A stretch of 64,000 nt of DNA from Deltaproteobacteria bacterium (GTDB lineage: Bacteria > Desulfobacterota > DSM-4660 > Desulfatiglandales > Desulfatiglandaceae). Positions 26,164 to 35,715 of this stretch are shown here, piece after piece (positions within the stretch are counted from its first letter, which is position 1; each line of letters begins with the position of its first letter). Location: NCBI GenBank assembly GCA_021737785.1, contig JAIPDI010000016.1:32267-96266 (forward strand). The letters run 5' to 3'. The position numbers and the translations under genes were made by a program. The notes below the pieces were generated by a model, which had not been told where the DNA came from, searched no databases, and worked only from the letters and a program-made list of their open reading frames with translations.

Positions 26164-28896
26164 TCAGATTTTATCGATTCTGACGGCACAGACCTTGTAC
26201 TCGGGAATCTGGGCCACGGGATCCAGTGCCGAATTGGTGAGCCGGTTGGCGGCCGCCTCGGCAAAATGAAAGGGGATGAATACCACGTCGCCGTTGACTT
26301 TTCCGGTGACGCGGGCAACGGTTTCAATCCTGCCCCGGCGAGATGTAACGGCGACGCTGTCGCCGTGTTCCACGCCCAGTTTTTGCGCCAGATCCGGGCT
26401 GATCTCCACCCATGCGGTGGGCACGTGCTCGTTCAGGGGTGCCGCCCTGCGGCTCATGCTGCCGGAATGATAGTGTTCCAATACCCTCCCCGTGGTCAGC
26501 GTGATCGGGAACTCCTCATCAGGCAGCTCTGCAGGATCGCGGTGTTGGCAGGGGGTGAACAGGCCTTTCCCGCGGACAAACCCTCCCGCGTGGAGGAAAA
26601 GCGTTCCAGGATGTCTCGAATCAATGCAGGGCCACTGTAATCCCGGTCCTGTTTCAAGGCGATTGTGGGAGATGCCGCCGTAGCTGGGCGTGAGCTTTGC
26701 GATCTCCTTCATAACGGCGGCCTGATCCCGATAACTCATCTTATAGCCAAGGCGCCTCGACAGCTCACAGATAATTTGAAAATCCTGTCTTCTCTCTTCA
26801 AGGGGATCAATGGCCTTTCGCACCATCTGGACCCTTCGCTCGGTGTTGGTGAACGTGCCTGTCTTCTCGGCAAAGCTGACTCCCGGAAGAATGACGTCGG
26901 CAAGGAGCGCGGTCTCTGTGGGAAAAATGTCTTGTACCACAAGGAAATCCAGATTCTTGAGGGCCTTTTCCACATGATTGATGTCCGGATCCGTGAGCAT
27001 GGGGTTTTCTCCCATGATGTAAAGCGCCTTCAGCGTGCCCTCTTGAGCCGCCTCCATCATCCGGGTGACCGTCATGCCGATCCTGTTATTCAGCTTGACG
27101 CCCCATGCCTTTTCAAACTTCTGCTGAACCGAAAAATCGTCCACCTTTTGGTACCCGGGGTAGACATTGGGAAGCGCCCCCATATCGCACGCCCCCTGGA
27201 CATTGTTTTGACCCCTCAGGGGATTTACTCCCGTGGATCTCCTGCCGATCTGGCCGCAGAGCATGGCAAGATTCGCTATGGAGAGCACATTGTCCGTACC
27301 GCTGGTGTGCTGGGTGATGCCCATGGCATACAGGATGGTGGCGCGTTCCGCCTTCGCATAGATACGGGCGGCCCGGCGCAGATCATCGGCCGGGATGCCG
27401 GTGATGCGCTCCACCTTCTCCGGCGTATACTCCCTGACCCCCTCCCTCACGGCCTCGAAGTTTTCACATCTCTCGTGGATGAATTCGCGGTTTTCGAGTC
27501 CTTCGGCGATGATGACATGCATCATGCCGTTCAGCCAGGCCACGTCCGTTCCGGGTCTCTGGTGGAGGCTCATCTCAGCAATGTCACAGAGTTCTATGTT
27601 TCTCGGTTCGATAACCATAAGCCTGGCGCCCCTTAACACGGCCTTCTTGATCTCAAGGGAGACAATGGGGTGGGTCTCGGTGGTGTTAGATCCGGTAACA
27701 AGGATACAATCCGAATCTATTATCTCGTCAATGGAGTTGGTCATGGCACCGGATCCGAACGCCTTTGCCAGACCTGCCACGGTGGAGGCATGGCAGAGGC
27801 GGGCGCAGTGATCCACATTGTTGGTGCCGACGGCCGCCCGCATGAATTTCTGAAACAGATAGTTCTCTTCATTGGTGGTGCGTGCGGAGGAGAAGCCGCC
27901 GATGGCATCCGGACCGTGTTCGGACCTGATCTTGAGAAGTCGCTGTTCCACAAGGTCGAGGGCCTCTTTCCAGGACACCCTCTCATAATCCTTCAGGGTG
28001 CCGGTCCCCTCCTTCTTGGGGACCCGTCGAACCAGGGGGTGGTTCAGACGATCAGCGGAATTGACAAAGCCCAGACCGAAACGGCCTTTGACACACAGGG
28101 TTGTGCGGTTGACGATATTCTTTTTCGCATCGGAGGAATCCACCTTCACAATCTCATTATTCCTGGTGCAGAGATCGAAGGTGCATCCGCATCCGCAGTA
28201 GGGACACGTGGTGTGCGTTTTTTTAAACTCCCATTCCCGGCCCTTGCCCAGCCGCGATCTTTCAACGAGGGCCCCCGTGGGGCAAAGGGCAACGCAATTG
28301 CCGCAGAACACGCAGTTGGAGTCGCGGAGTTCCGCGCCCATCGGGGTCGATACCATGGTTGAGAACCCCCGGCGGGCAAAGTCGAACACGTAGTTGCCCT
28401 GGAGTTCGGCGCATGCCCTGATACAGCGACCGCAGAGTATGCACTTGTTGTAGTCGCGCACATAGTAGGGGTTGTTGTAATCCGGCGGAAAGTCGTAGGG
28501 ATCGCGACTTCGGTATCTTTCAATATCCACATTGTACTCATAGGAGTATTTCTGAAGATCGCATGCCCCCGACTTTTCACAGACGGTGCAGTCGTTAGGA
28601 TGGGCGGACCAGAGCAGTTCCAGGACGATGCGTCTGGCCTGGCGTACTTTTTCGCTGTTGGTGTGAACGATCCTCTCCCCCGGAAGATCCCCGATCCGGG
28701 TGGCGCACGACGGCATGAGCGCTCGTGCGCCCTCCACTTCCACCAGGCAGATGCGGCACGCCCCTGTGGGCGCGAGCACATCGGTGTGGCACAGTGTGGG
28801 GATCTCAATCCCGTTTTCTTGAGCCAGCTCCAGGACCGTCCGGTCTCTGCCGGCCGTTATCGTTTTCCCGTCAATCGTGCAGGAAATATTTTCCAT
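26164..28896 (-). CDS. fdhA: NAD-linked formate dehydrogenase, catalytic molybdo/tungsto subunit (Cys type)
   Basis: 910 residues. Residues 1-220 are NuoG-like: [2Fe-2S] ligands C36, C47, C50 and C64, then a His/Cys cluster region (HPNDCTVCEKSGACDLQ) and two ferredoxin-like [4Fe-4S] motifs (CILCGRCIRAC and CVFCGNCVALC). The bis-MGD domain begins with CPYCGCGC. The active-site residue lies in CARLCHASTVAGL, where C368 occupies the position taken by selenocysteine in many formate dehydrogenases. A molybdopterin dinucleotide-binding C-terminal domain follows (TTGRVLEHYHSGSMSRR). It oxidises formate or reduces CO2. It is the last gene of an operon with NuoF- and NuoE-like subunits, which connect it to NAD(H). 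Confidence 0.93.
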   Translation of the reverse strand: MENISCTIDGKTITAGRDRTVLELAQENGIEIPTLCHTDVLAPTGACRICLVEVEGARALMPSCATRIGDLPGERIVHTNSEKVRQARRIVLELLWSAHPNDCTVCEKSGACDLQKYSYEYNVDIERYRSRDPYDFPPDYNNPYYVRDYNKCILCGRCIRACAELQGNYVFDFARRGFSTMVSTPMGAELRDSNCVFCGNCVALCPTGALVERSRLGKGREWEFKKTHTTCPYCGCGCTFDLCTRNNEIVKVDSSDAKKNIVNRTTLCVKGRFGLGFVNSADRLNHPLVRRVPKKEGTGTLKDYERVSWKEALDLVEQRLLKIRSEHGPDAIGGFSSARTTNEENYLFQKFMRAAVGTNNVDHCARLCHASTVAGLAKAFGSGAMTNSIDEIIDSDCILVTGSNTTETHPIVSLEIKKAVLRGARLMVIEPRNIELCDIAEMSLHQRPGTDVAWLNGMMHVIIAEGLENREFIHERCENFEAVREGVREYTPEKVERITGIPADDLRRAARIYAKAERATILYAMGITQHTSGTDNVLSIANLAMLCGQIGRRSTGVNPLRGQNNVQGACDMGALPNVYPGYQKVDDFSVQQKFEKAWGVKLNNRIGMTVTRMMEAAQEGTLKALYIMGENPMLTDPDINHVEKALKNLDFLVVQDIFPTETALLADVILPGVSFAEKTGTFTNTERRVQMVRKAIDPLEERRQDFQIICELSRRLGYKMSYRDQAAVMKEIAKLTPSYGGISHNRLETGPGLQWPCIDSRHPGTLFLHAGGFVRGKGLFTPCQHRDPAELPDEEFPITLTTGRVLEHYHSGSMSRRAAPLNEHVPTAWVEISPDLAQKLGVEHGDSVAVTSRRGRIETVARVTGKVNGDVVFIPFHFAEAAANRLTNSALDPVAQIPEYKVCAVRIDKI

Positions 28897-28968
28897 TGTG
28901 TTTCTCCAAAATGGGTATCTGATCTCTTCCTGAAATTGCAGATGTTTCTTTTTCCCAACCGTCTTTCA

Positions 28969-30813
28969 TCAGGTTCCGGCCGCCGCCTTCCTATCTTCAT
29001 TTACGATTCCGGGCGAGCTTTTCACGATTGCGTCGAAGGGACAGACCGTATAGCACATTCCGCAGCGGATGCATTTGTCCCCATGTATCTCGAACGGAAT
29101 CTCCTTTTTCTTGTCACCGGTAATGGCATCTGCCGGGCAGTTCTTCTTACAGGTCCCGCAGAGTTTGCAGGCCTCCTGATCCACATGAAATTGGAGCAGT
29201 GCCTTGCACTTGAGTGCGGGGCAGCGCTTCTCGTAAACGTGGGCCTCATACTCATGACGGAAATATTTCATGGTCGTTATCACTGGATTGGGCGCTGTCT
29301 GGCCGAGCCCGCAGAGGGAACTCTCCTTGACGGCCTCTGCCAGGTCCATGAGTTTTGAAAGGTCGTCCGGCTCGCCCCGGCCCTCGCAGATATCATCAAG
29401 GATTTCCAGCATCTGTTTTGTGCCCATCCGGCAGGGGGTACACTTGCCGCAGGATTCCTTCTGGGTGAAGTCCAGAAAATACCGGGCCAGGTCAACCATG
29501 CAGGTGGACTCGTCCATCACCACCATCCCGCCCGAACCCATGATGGAGCCCGCCTTTGCCAGGTTTTCGAAATCCACCGGGGTGTTCAGAAACTCCTCGG
29601 GCAGACAGCCTCCCGAGGGCCCCCCTGTCTGCACCGCCTTGAACTTTCCCCCGTCGATGATGCCGCCTCCGATGTCGAAGATGATCTTCCTGAGCGGGGT
29701 GCCCATCGGAACTTCGATGAGGCCGCAGTTGGCCACCTTTCCGGTGAGCGCAAACACGGCGGTCCCGGGACTCTTTTCAGTGCCGATGCCGGCAAACCAC
29801 CGGGCGCCCCGGTTGATAATCTCGGGAACCGTGGCAAGGGTTTTCACGTTGTTGATGATGGTGGGCATGCCCCATAGGCCCTTCACCGCCGGGAAGGGGG
29901 GCCTGGTCCTGGGCATGCCGCGACCCCCTTCGATGGAGCCGATGAGTGCGGTCTCCTCGCCGCAGACAAAGGCTCCGGCCCCCTGGAAGATGGTGATGTC
30001 GAAGTCGAACTCGCTGCCGAACACCCTGTTGCCCAGAAATCCATTTTCACGGGCCTGTGTAATGGCGATCCCGAGACGCTTTATTGCCAGAGGGTACTCG
30101 GCGCGGGCATAGACGTATCCCTTTGTGGCGCCGATGGCATAGCCTGCGATGATCATCCCCTCAATCACCTGGTGGGGAGTGGCCTCCAGGATGGAGCGGT
30201 CCATGAATGCGCCCGGATCGCCTTCGTCCGCGTTGCATATGATGTACTTCTGATCCGCCTCGACCCGGGCGCAAAATCCCCATTTCACCCCGGTGGAAAA
30301 TCCGGCGCCGCCCCGTCCTCGAAGGCCGGCTTTTCTTATCTCTTCTATGACGTCCTCCGGGGACATCCCCCCGAAGACCTTGGGCGCCGCGATGTAGACA
30401 CCGGAGCGGATGGAATCCTCAATCACTTCCGGATTGATGTGGCCGCACCGTGCCAGTATAATGCGCTCCTGGTTTGCATAAAACGGGATTTCCGCATAGG
30501 TGGCGATGGGCGCGTCCGTTGCCGGGTCCCTGTAGAAGAGTCGCTCCACCGGCTGCCCGTTTTTGAGATGGGATTCGACGATCTCCGAACAATCCGTTTC
30601 TTGGACCCCGGAGTAGAAGATGCCTTCCGGCTCTATGATGACGATGGGACCGCGCTGGCAGAAACCGTGACATCCGGTACGTTTCATGTGCACGCCGGTG
30701 AGACCGGCCTTTTCGATCTCTGCCGCAAGCGCATTATAGGTGGGAATGGCGCCTGATGACACGCACCCGGTCCCCTGGCATACGATGATGGTTTTCGGCT
30801 CTCTATTTCCCAT
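28969..30813 (-). CDS. NuoF-like NADH-binding flavin/iron-sulfur subunit of formate dehydrogenase
   Basis: 614 residues, longer than plain NuoF because extra domains flank it. An N-terminal thioredoxin-like [2Fe-2S] domain has cysteines in CQGTGC and RTGCHGFC. The NuoF core has GLRGRGGAGFSTGVKW (NAD/FMN site), CNADEGDPGAFMDR and the [4Fe-4S] motif ESCGKCTPCRMG. A C-terminal tail carries two ferredoxin motifs (CKLCGTCKKNCP and CIRCGMCYTVCP). This is the layout of HndC/HoxF-like diaphorase subunits, some of them electron-bifurcating with ferredoxin. It starts within the end of the nuoE-like gene (11-bp overlap) and precedes fdhA, so the three form one transcription unit. Confidence 0.92.
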   Translation of the reverse strand: MGNREPKTIIVCQGTGCVSSGAIPTYNALAAEIEKAGLTGVHMKRTGCHGFCQRGPIVIIEPEGIFYSGVQETDCSEIVESHLKNGQPVERLFYRDPATDAPIATYAEIPFYANQERIILARCGHINPEVIEDSIRSGVYIAAPKVFGGMSPEDVIEEIRKAGLRGRGGAGFSTGVKWGFCARVEADQKYIICNADEGDPGAFMDRSILEATPHQVIEGMIIAGYAIGATKGYVYARAEYPLAIKRLGIAITQARENGFLGNRVFGSEFDFDITIFQGAGAFVCGEETALIGSIEGGRGMPRTRPPFPAVKGLWGMPTIINNVKTLATVPEIINRGARWFAGIGTEKSPGTAVFALTGKVANCGLIEVPMGTPLRKIIFDIGGGIIDGGKFKAVQTGGPSGGCLPEEFLNTPVDFENLAKAGSIMGSGGMVVMDESTCMVDLARYFLDFTQKESCGKCTPCRMGTKQMLEILDDICEGRGEPDDLSKLMDLAEAVKESSLCGLGQTAPNPVITTMKYFRHEYEAHVYEKRCPALKCKALLQFHVDQEACKLCGTCKKNCPADAITGDKKKEIPFEIHGDKCIRCGMCYTVCPFDAIVKSSPGIVNEDRKAAAGT

Positions 30814-31285
30814 CGGCCTCCTCCTTTAAAGAAGCGCCTCGCGCCTTTTTCAATACCTTTGACGCCTTTTTGGGCGTGAGCCGGCCGTGCACATCGGAGT
30901 TCACAGTGATGCAGGGGGCCAGGGCACAGCAACCGATGCACGCCACTGTCTCCAGGGAAAACTCACCGTCTCTTGTGGTCTCGTTTTCCGAGATGCCCAG
31001 TTCCCGTTCGACGTTTTCGAGGATCTGGTCGGCCCCCCGTACATGGCAGGCCGTTCCCCGGCAAACACACACATGGTATTTTCCCACCGGCGTAAACCGG
31101 AACATGGTATAGAAGGTGGCCACGCCGTAGACCTTTGAGAAGGGGACCCCTGCAAACTCCCCGATCTTCCGCAACGCCTCCTCGGGAAGGAACCCGAGTT
31201 CTTCCTGGGTCTTCTGAAGCAGGGGAATGATTTCGCCTGCCGTTCCCCGGAATCCGGAAAAAATCGCAGACAACTGCTTTTCCAT
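30803..31285 (-). CDS. NuoE-like [2Fe-2S] subunit of formate dehydrogenase
   Basis: 160 residues, typical of the 24-kDa/NuoE family. An N-terminal helical part (LQKTQEELGFLPEEALRKI ... GVATFYTMF) is followed by a thioredoxin-like domain with the four cluster cysteines in CVCRGTACHVRG and CIGCCALAPC. It relays electrons in NAD-linked diaphorase modules. It is the first gene of the nuoE-nuoF-fdhA operon and overlaps nuoF by 11 bp, suggesting translational coupling. The upstream region (31286-31894) holds repeats, and the promoter is not evident. Confidence 0.93.
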   Translation of the reverse strand: MEKQLSAIFSGFRGTAGEIIPLLQKTQEELGFLPEEALRKIGEFAGVPFSKVYGVATFYTMFRFTPVGKYHVCVCRGTACHVRGADQILENVERELGISENETTRDGEFSLETVACIGCCALAPCITVNSDVHGRLTPKKASKVLKKARGASLKEEADGK

Positions 31286-31364
31286 ATAACAACTCCGATA
31301 TTGAATTTACGCGATGTGATAAAATATCTAAAGCGGATACCCGCAACCAATCCCGCCCAGGCGG

Positions 31365-31459
31365 GACTCACACAGAGACACAAAGCACACAAAGGTCTTT
31401 TTTGTAAATAAACGGGAACATGCCCTTTTCTCTGTGTTCTTTGTGGCTCCGTGTGAGTC
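31365..31459. repeat. Long imperfect palindrome (95 bp)
   Basis: The left arm starts GACTCACACAGAGACACAAAG. The right arm, ending GGCTCCGTGTGAGTC, is its inverted copy with a few mismatches, and the stem runs about 30 bp around a loop near 31400-31425. Purine-biased ACAGAGA/CACAAAG tracts of this type recur in many bacterial genomes as mobile palindromes. No T-run follows. No target duplication was seen. Confidence 0.7.
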
Positions 31460-31533
31460 AATGAAATAAGGCGTACTGAGATACAAACAGATTTTCTTGT
31501 TTTTTGTTACAGGGTTATTGGAAATAAGGTACT

Positions 31534-31646
31534 AAGACGGCCTGACGGCCGCAACCAAAAATGTATGGGTGAAACTCCCGGAAGTCTTCCGGGCGCTTAC
31601 CGATATGGCGCCGACTTCTCCGCATGGTGCAGAGGAGTTACAACCA
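31534..31646. repeat. Dispersed structured intergenic repeat, copy C
   Basis: Blocks match copy A: AAGACGGCCTGACGGCCG, CAACCAAA, GGGTGAAACTCCCGGAAG, TCTTCCGGGCGC, then ACTTCTCCGCA pairing with TGCAGAGGAGT. Compared with A, the stems are kept while several bases differ. It lies 75 bp from the 95-bp palindrome. Confidence 0.7.
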
Positions 31647-31894
31647 AATGATTCAATATAAGTATTGATCTGCTTTTTGCTACCGCTACGTGACTGCGTC
31701 TTCGTGATTTATGACAGTCATTATTCCTACGCTACGCACATCAAGAATAAACCGATGGAGGCAATACGACTGCTTTGCTGCATCGGGCAAACGGTCCTTG
31801 CGGTGGCCTCTGAAAACAATCAGCAATAACAGGAAACGTTTCAAGTCAACTCCCCGGCTGATTTCAAAATCGGTGCGTGTCAGCCCTGACTGTA

Positions 31895-32236
31895 CTACTT
31901 TTCCAGCTCATCCAGGAGCTGTATGACCCTCAGGGACTCGGCGATCCCGGTCGTTCCCCGCATGCTCACGACGACGGAAATGGTTTCCAGGATCTCCTCC
32001 CTGGTGGCCCCGCCCTCCAGGGCATATGTGGCCTGTCCCAGCACGCAGTTGCGGCATCCTGCCCCGAGGGCGATTGCCATCGCCATGAGCCTTTTTGTCT
32101 TCGAATCGAGCGCCCCATCCTTGTATGTAATCGCACCCTGATCCCTGACCGCCTTCAGTACATCGGGGAGCAGTTCCGCAAACCTCCCCAGATTCTTCAC
32201 TCGATTTGCATTGAGGTCCTTCTGACTTTCCGCCAT
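31895..32236 (-). CDS. Carboxymuconolactone decarboxylase / AhpD-like protein
   Basis: 113 residues, all helical, matching the CMD/AhpD fold. The redox motif is GCRNCVLGQ, with the two cysteines spaced as in AhpD, followed by the helical ALEGGATREEILETISVVV pattern. Small proteins of this kind act as alkylhydroperoxidase-like reductases or unknown thiol enzymes. Both active residues are cysteine here, although selenocysteine versions exist. It is on the same strand as the dsbD-like gene 80 bp upstream, which suggests a shared thiol-redox theme. Confidence 0.88.
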   Translation of the reverse strand: MAESQKDLNANRVKNLGRFAELLPDVLKAVRDQGAITYKDGALDSKTKRLMAMAIALGAGCRNCVLGQATYALEGGATREEILETISVVVSMRGTTGIAESLRVIQLLDELEK

Positions 32237-32316
32237 GATGTCCTCCTTTTAAACGAAGATTCACATTTAGAAACCCTTTGTTTGTGATTGTGTGTACCAA
32301 GAGGGGCGTCCCTCAC

Positions 32317-34116
32317 TTATTGCGACGCGGGGATCATCGCCTGGGTCATCCTGGTTAACACCTCATTTATACTGACATAGGATTCAATCCTCAACTCCTT
32401 TTGTTCCGTGCCCAGGCGGTTCAGAAATAAAATGGTGGGAACCCCCCGGATCTGATATTTTCTGAGAAGGGCCTCATGGTGCGGATGCCGCTGGGTCAGA
32501 TCCACCCGGATGGGCAGAAAATGCCTGCTCAGTTCTACAACCTTTGGGGCGGTGAAGACATTTCTCTCCATCGCCTTACAGGGGCCGCACCAGTCCGCAT
32601 AGAAATCCAGGATCACCGGCCTGTTGTCCCGGGCCGCGTCAGCCAGAACCCCCTTTGTATAGGGAATCCAGGGAACCCCTTCGAGGTGCCGGGGGGTGAG
32701 AAGGAAAAAGGCGACTGCGCCGGCGATCAGGACGACGCCCAAGCCCTTCTTGACCTTTGAAAAAGTCGGGGATGTGTGGCGGGTCCTGTCGAGCCAGCCT
32801 AAATGGATGCCGGCGGCCACGGCAATGGCAACAAAGAGGATGATCCGTGCCGAAGGATCAGGGATCAAGGGTTGAAGGAGATACCCTGCCATCCCCACCA
32901 GGACCCACCCAAAGATTTTCCGGATCCATTCCAGCCATCCTCCGGCCATGGGGAGCCGTTTCAGTGCGCCTGAAAACACCGCGAGCACGGCAAGCGGGAG
33001 CCCCATGCCGATGCTGAGGACAAAGAAGTAGAGAAACCCCAGAAAAGGATCTCCCTTCTGTCCCACATAGGTCAGGAGGCCCAGGATAAAGGGACCGAGG
33101 CACGGGGCCGCCACAATGCCCAGGGTCATGCCCATGAAAAAGGTTCCGAAATATCCTCCGAAATTTCTCGATGCCAGACGGGTCAACCCGGACGGCATCC
33201 GTATTTCCCAGAGACCGAAAAAACTCGTGGCCAGGACGACAAGTATTGCGGCCACCGCGATCAGGACGATCGGGTTCTGGAGGACCGAACCCAACATGGC
33301 CCCGGAAAGGCTGGCCGTGACACCCAGGATGGAGTTGGTAACGGCGAGCCCGCAGATATAGATGATTCCTTGAATAACGATCCCGCTTCCGGCTTCCCGG
33401 TTTCTCCCCCCGAAATAAGAGACCGTGATCGGGATCAGGGGATAGATGCAGGGGGTCAGGTTGAGGGCCAGGCCGCCTAAGAAAAGCCCGATCAGGGTCA
33501 GCCACAGACCGGCCCCGGTTCCACCGGCAGGCAATTCGCCTGGAGCGGCTTCCTGTCCTGCGGGACCCGGAAGACGCCCGCTTCCAATGTCGGTGCCTGC
33601 ATCGTGCGGCACAACGGTCAGGGAGAGACTGACCGGCACGGTTTCGGGCGGGAGACATGATATGGCGGAACATGCCTGATATGAAAACCTGCCTGTTATC
33701 TCCTGCGGACCGGCCGGCGCGTCCGGGCTGATGACGACCCTCGCCGCAACCTCGAACTCCCCGGAAAGGACCTCAATCGGCCCTTTTGCATAAGGAAACT
33801 GTTTTTTTTCAGGGGCCGGAAACTCCAGGTCTGTTACCTTAAACTGAGAGGAATCGGGAAAGGAAAGCCTTGAGGGGATGAGCCCATCGTGGCCCGATCC
33901 GGCACCATGGATATACCATGGGGGCGCGACCCGGATCCGAAAACGGACAGGATAAGATCCGCCGGCAGGGTATTCGTCCATAGACCGGAGCGTCTCCACC
34001 TTGACCGTTGCGGCCCAGGAGGGAAAAGACCCGGAAAGAAAGAGGATCAGCAGAATGGAGAAGACCCGCAACCCTCTTATTGCCCTCGAATTATTCTTGG
34101 ACGTCACAGTCCGCAT
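32317..34116 (-). CDS. dsbD: Thiol:disulfide interchange protein DsbD
   Basis: 599 residues, the usual DsbD size. An N-terminal signal peptide (about 15-35) leads into a periplasmic DsbD-alpha domain with the pair in YQACSAISCLPP. The central membrane domain (about 205-460, eight helices) has the conserved CIYPLIPIT and APCLGPFI cysteines. The C-terminal thioredoxin domain has DFYADWCGPCKAM. It carries electrons from cytoplasmic thioredoxin to periplasmic partners for disulfide isomerisation and cytochrome c maturation. It lies upstream of the AhpD-like gene on the same strand. Confidence 0.94.
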   Translation of the reverse strand: MRTVTSKNNSRAIRGLRVFSILLILFLSGSFPSWAATVKVETLRSMDEYPAGGSYPVRFRIRVAPPWYIHGAGSGHDGLIPSRLSFPDSSQFKVTDLEFPAPEKKQFPYAKGPIEVLSGEFEVAARVVISPDAPAGPQEITGRFSYQACSAISCLPPETVPVSLSLTVVPHDAGTDIGSGRLPGPAGQEAAPGELPAGGTGAGLWLTLIGLFLGGLALNLTPCIYPLIPITVSYFGGRNREAGSGIVIQGIIYICGLAVTNSILGVTASLSGAMLGSVLQNPIVLIAVAAILVVLATSFFGLWEIRMPSGLTRLASRNFGGYFGTFFMGMTLGIVAAPCLGPFILGLLTYVGQKGDPFLGFLYFFVLSIGMGLPLAVLAVFSGALKRLPMAGGWLEWIRKIFGWVLVGMAGYLLQPLIPDPSARIILFVAIAVAAGIHLGWLDRTRHTSPTFSKVKKGLGVVLIAGAVAFFLLTPRHLEGVPWIPYTKGVLADAARDNRPVILDFYADWCGPCKAMERNVFTAPKVVELSRHFLPIRVDLTQRHPHHEALLRKYQIRGVPTILFLNRLGTEQKELRIESYVSINEVLTRMTQAMIPASQ

Positions 34117-34230
34117 TGCCTCCCGGCGTTTTTCAGGCGTAGCTCCAACTTATTAAGAACCGTCCAGAGGGCAAAAGGTCTCAAAAAAATATTGCGAAAT
34201 AATCAATTCACCGAACCCCTGCTTCAAATT

Positions 34231-35499
34231 CTATTTGCCTGCCGCTTTCTTGCCTAAGGTGCTCCATATGTCCTTTGTCTCGCCTCTCCTGAAAATGGTG
34301 AGATGAATTTCCTGGCCGGGCGCCAGGGTCAAGAGCTTTCGCCTGAAGAGGAGGAAACTCTCCAGTGGCTGCCCGTTTAATGCCGTGATGATATCATCCG
34401 TCTGGATGCCCGCGGCCTCGGCCGGGCTTCCCTTTTCCACCTCCGTAACGATCGCTCCCGCGTCGGTCGGATACCCCAGCTCAGCGGCAGTCGCTGCTGT
34501 GAGAGGCACGGCCCTCACGCCGAACCATCCCCGTTCTGTTTTGCCCAGGACCAGCATCGGCATCACCTCTTTTACCGTATTAATGGGGATGGCAAACCCG
34601 ATGGACTGCGCCTGGGAGACAAGGGCCGTATTGATGCCGACCACTCCCCCGTAAAAATCGATCAGGGGACCGCCGCTGCTTCCCGGGTTAATGGCCGAAT
34701 CCGTCTGAATGAAATCCACGAATTCCTCACTCAGCACCGGAGACACCCTCTCCTTTGCGCTCACGATCCCGAAGGTAACCGAGTGCCTCAGCCCGAGGGG
34801 GTTTCCGATGGCAAGGACCATTTCACCGACCCGCAAGGCATCGGAGTCTCCCAAAGGAAGGACCGGCAGCAGGCGATCCGGCTCGATCTTGATGAGGGCC
34901 GTATCGGTAACGCGGTCCGCGCCGATGATTTTGGCCGGATATTCCTTTTTGGCGGCGGAGAGAACTACCCGTATATCGGTGGCGTTGTGGATGACGTGGG
35001 CATTGGTCAGGATATATCCCTGCTCGCTGATAATGAATCCTGAACCCAGGCTGAAGCCCTCATCCCTGTAAGGGACAGGAACCTTGAAGGGAATGATGTC
35101 AAAAAGGTTTGAAATGCCCGGGATCCTGAACGGCAGAATATCATTGGGAGAGAGTCCGAACCTTGCCTCCTTTTCTTCCACACGGTTGGTATAGATGTTG
35201 ACGACCCCGTACCGGGTGGCCTCCGTGATCTCGGCAAAGGTATTGTTATGAATCGGTATGTTTTCACGCTCTCCCTCCTGATCCCTTTCAATCCACAGTC
35301 CCGCCAAATCAATATCCTGGAAAGAGAGGTCCCGGAAGCGCTTATCAAAAACCGGATCTTCACTGCTGACCAGAGCCTTTTCCATGTTTCCGGATTTAGG
35401 GGTGATGGTGCAACCGATACCCAGGACCATCACGAGGGTCAAGACGATTCTTTTCAGGAAACAGGATGCACAGGATGGCGGTAATAATATGGTTTTCAT
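34231..35499 (-). CDS. HtrA/DegP-type serine protease with PDZ domain
   Basis: 422 residues. An N-terminal hydrophobic stretch ends in LGIGC, which could be a weak lipoprotein signal, so the protein is likely exported or membrane anchored. A 90-residue unique segment precedes the trypsin-like domain, with His in TNAHVIH, Asp in TDTALIK and Ser in NPGSSGGPL. One PDZ domain follows (about 325-415, IVTEVEKGSPAEAAGI). It degrades or chaperones misfolded envelope proteins. It is distinct from the second HtrA gene at 53780, having one PDZ domain instead of two. Confidence 0.9.
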   Translation of the reverse strand: MKTILLPPSCASCFLKRIVLTLVMVLGIGCTITPKSGNMEKALVSSEDPVFDKRFRDLSFQDIDLAGLWIERDQEGERENIPIHNNTFAEITEATRYGVVNIYTNRVEEKEARFGLSPNDILPFRIPGISNLFDIIPFKVPVPYRDEGFSLGSGFIISEQGYILTNAHVIHNATDIRVVLSAAKKEYPAKIIGADRVTDTALIKIEPDRLLPVLPLGDSDALRVGEMVLAIGNPLGLRHSVTFGIVSAKERVSPVLSEEFVDFIQTDSAINPGSSGGPLIDFYGGVVGINTALVSQAQSIGFAIPINTVKEVMPMLVLGKTERGWFGVRAVPLTAATAAELGYPTDAGAIVTEVEKGSPAEAAGIQTDDIITALNGQPLESFLLFRRKLLTLAPGQEIHLTIFRRGETKDIWSTLGKKAAGK

Positions 35500-35715
35500 A
35501 GGGGCCTCATCATTTAGAGGCTGATAAGCCGATGAGCCCGTGGGCTGATCCTCTCAACAGCTTAACAGCACCTCAAACAAATTCCATTTCTGAATATACC
35601 ATATTTTCATCACAGATGGGCCTTTTAGATCAGGCCGAAATCAAACTCCTTGGAAACCGGGGGGATTTGTGGTATGAGCCAAGACCTGTGTACCGAGCAT
35701 TCGAATTGAGGGACC

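Larger units (their letters stand above)
31286..31894. other. Repeat-rich intergenic stretch upstream of the formate dehydrogenase operon
   Basis: The 609-bp gap contains a 95-bp near-perfect palindrome (31365-31459) and dispersed repeat copy C (31534-31646). No coding frame is supported. Confidence 0.5.
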
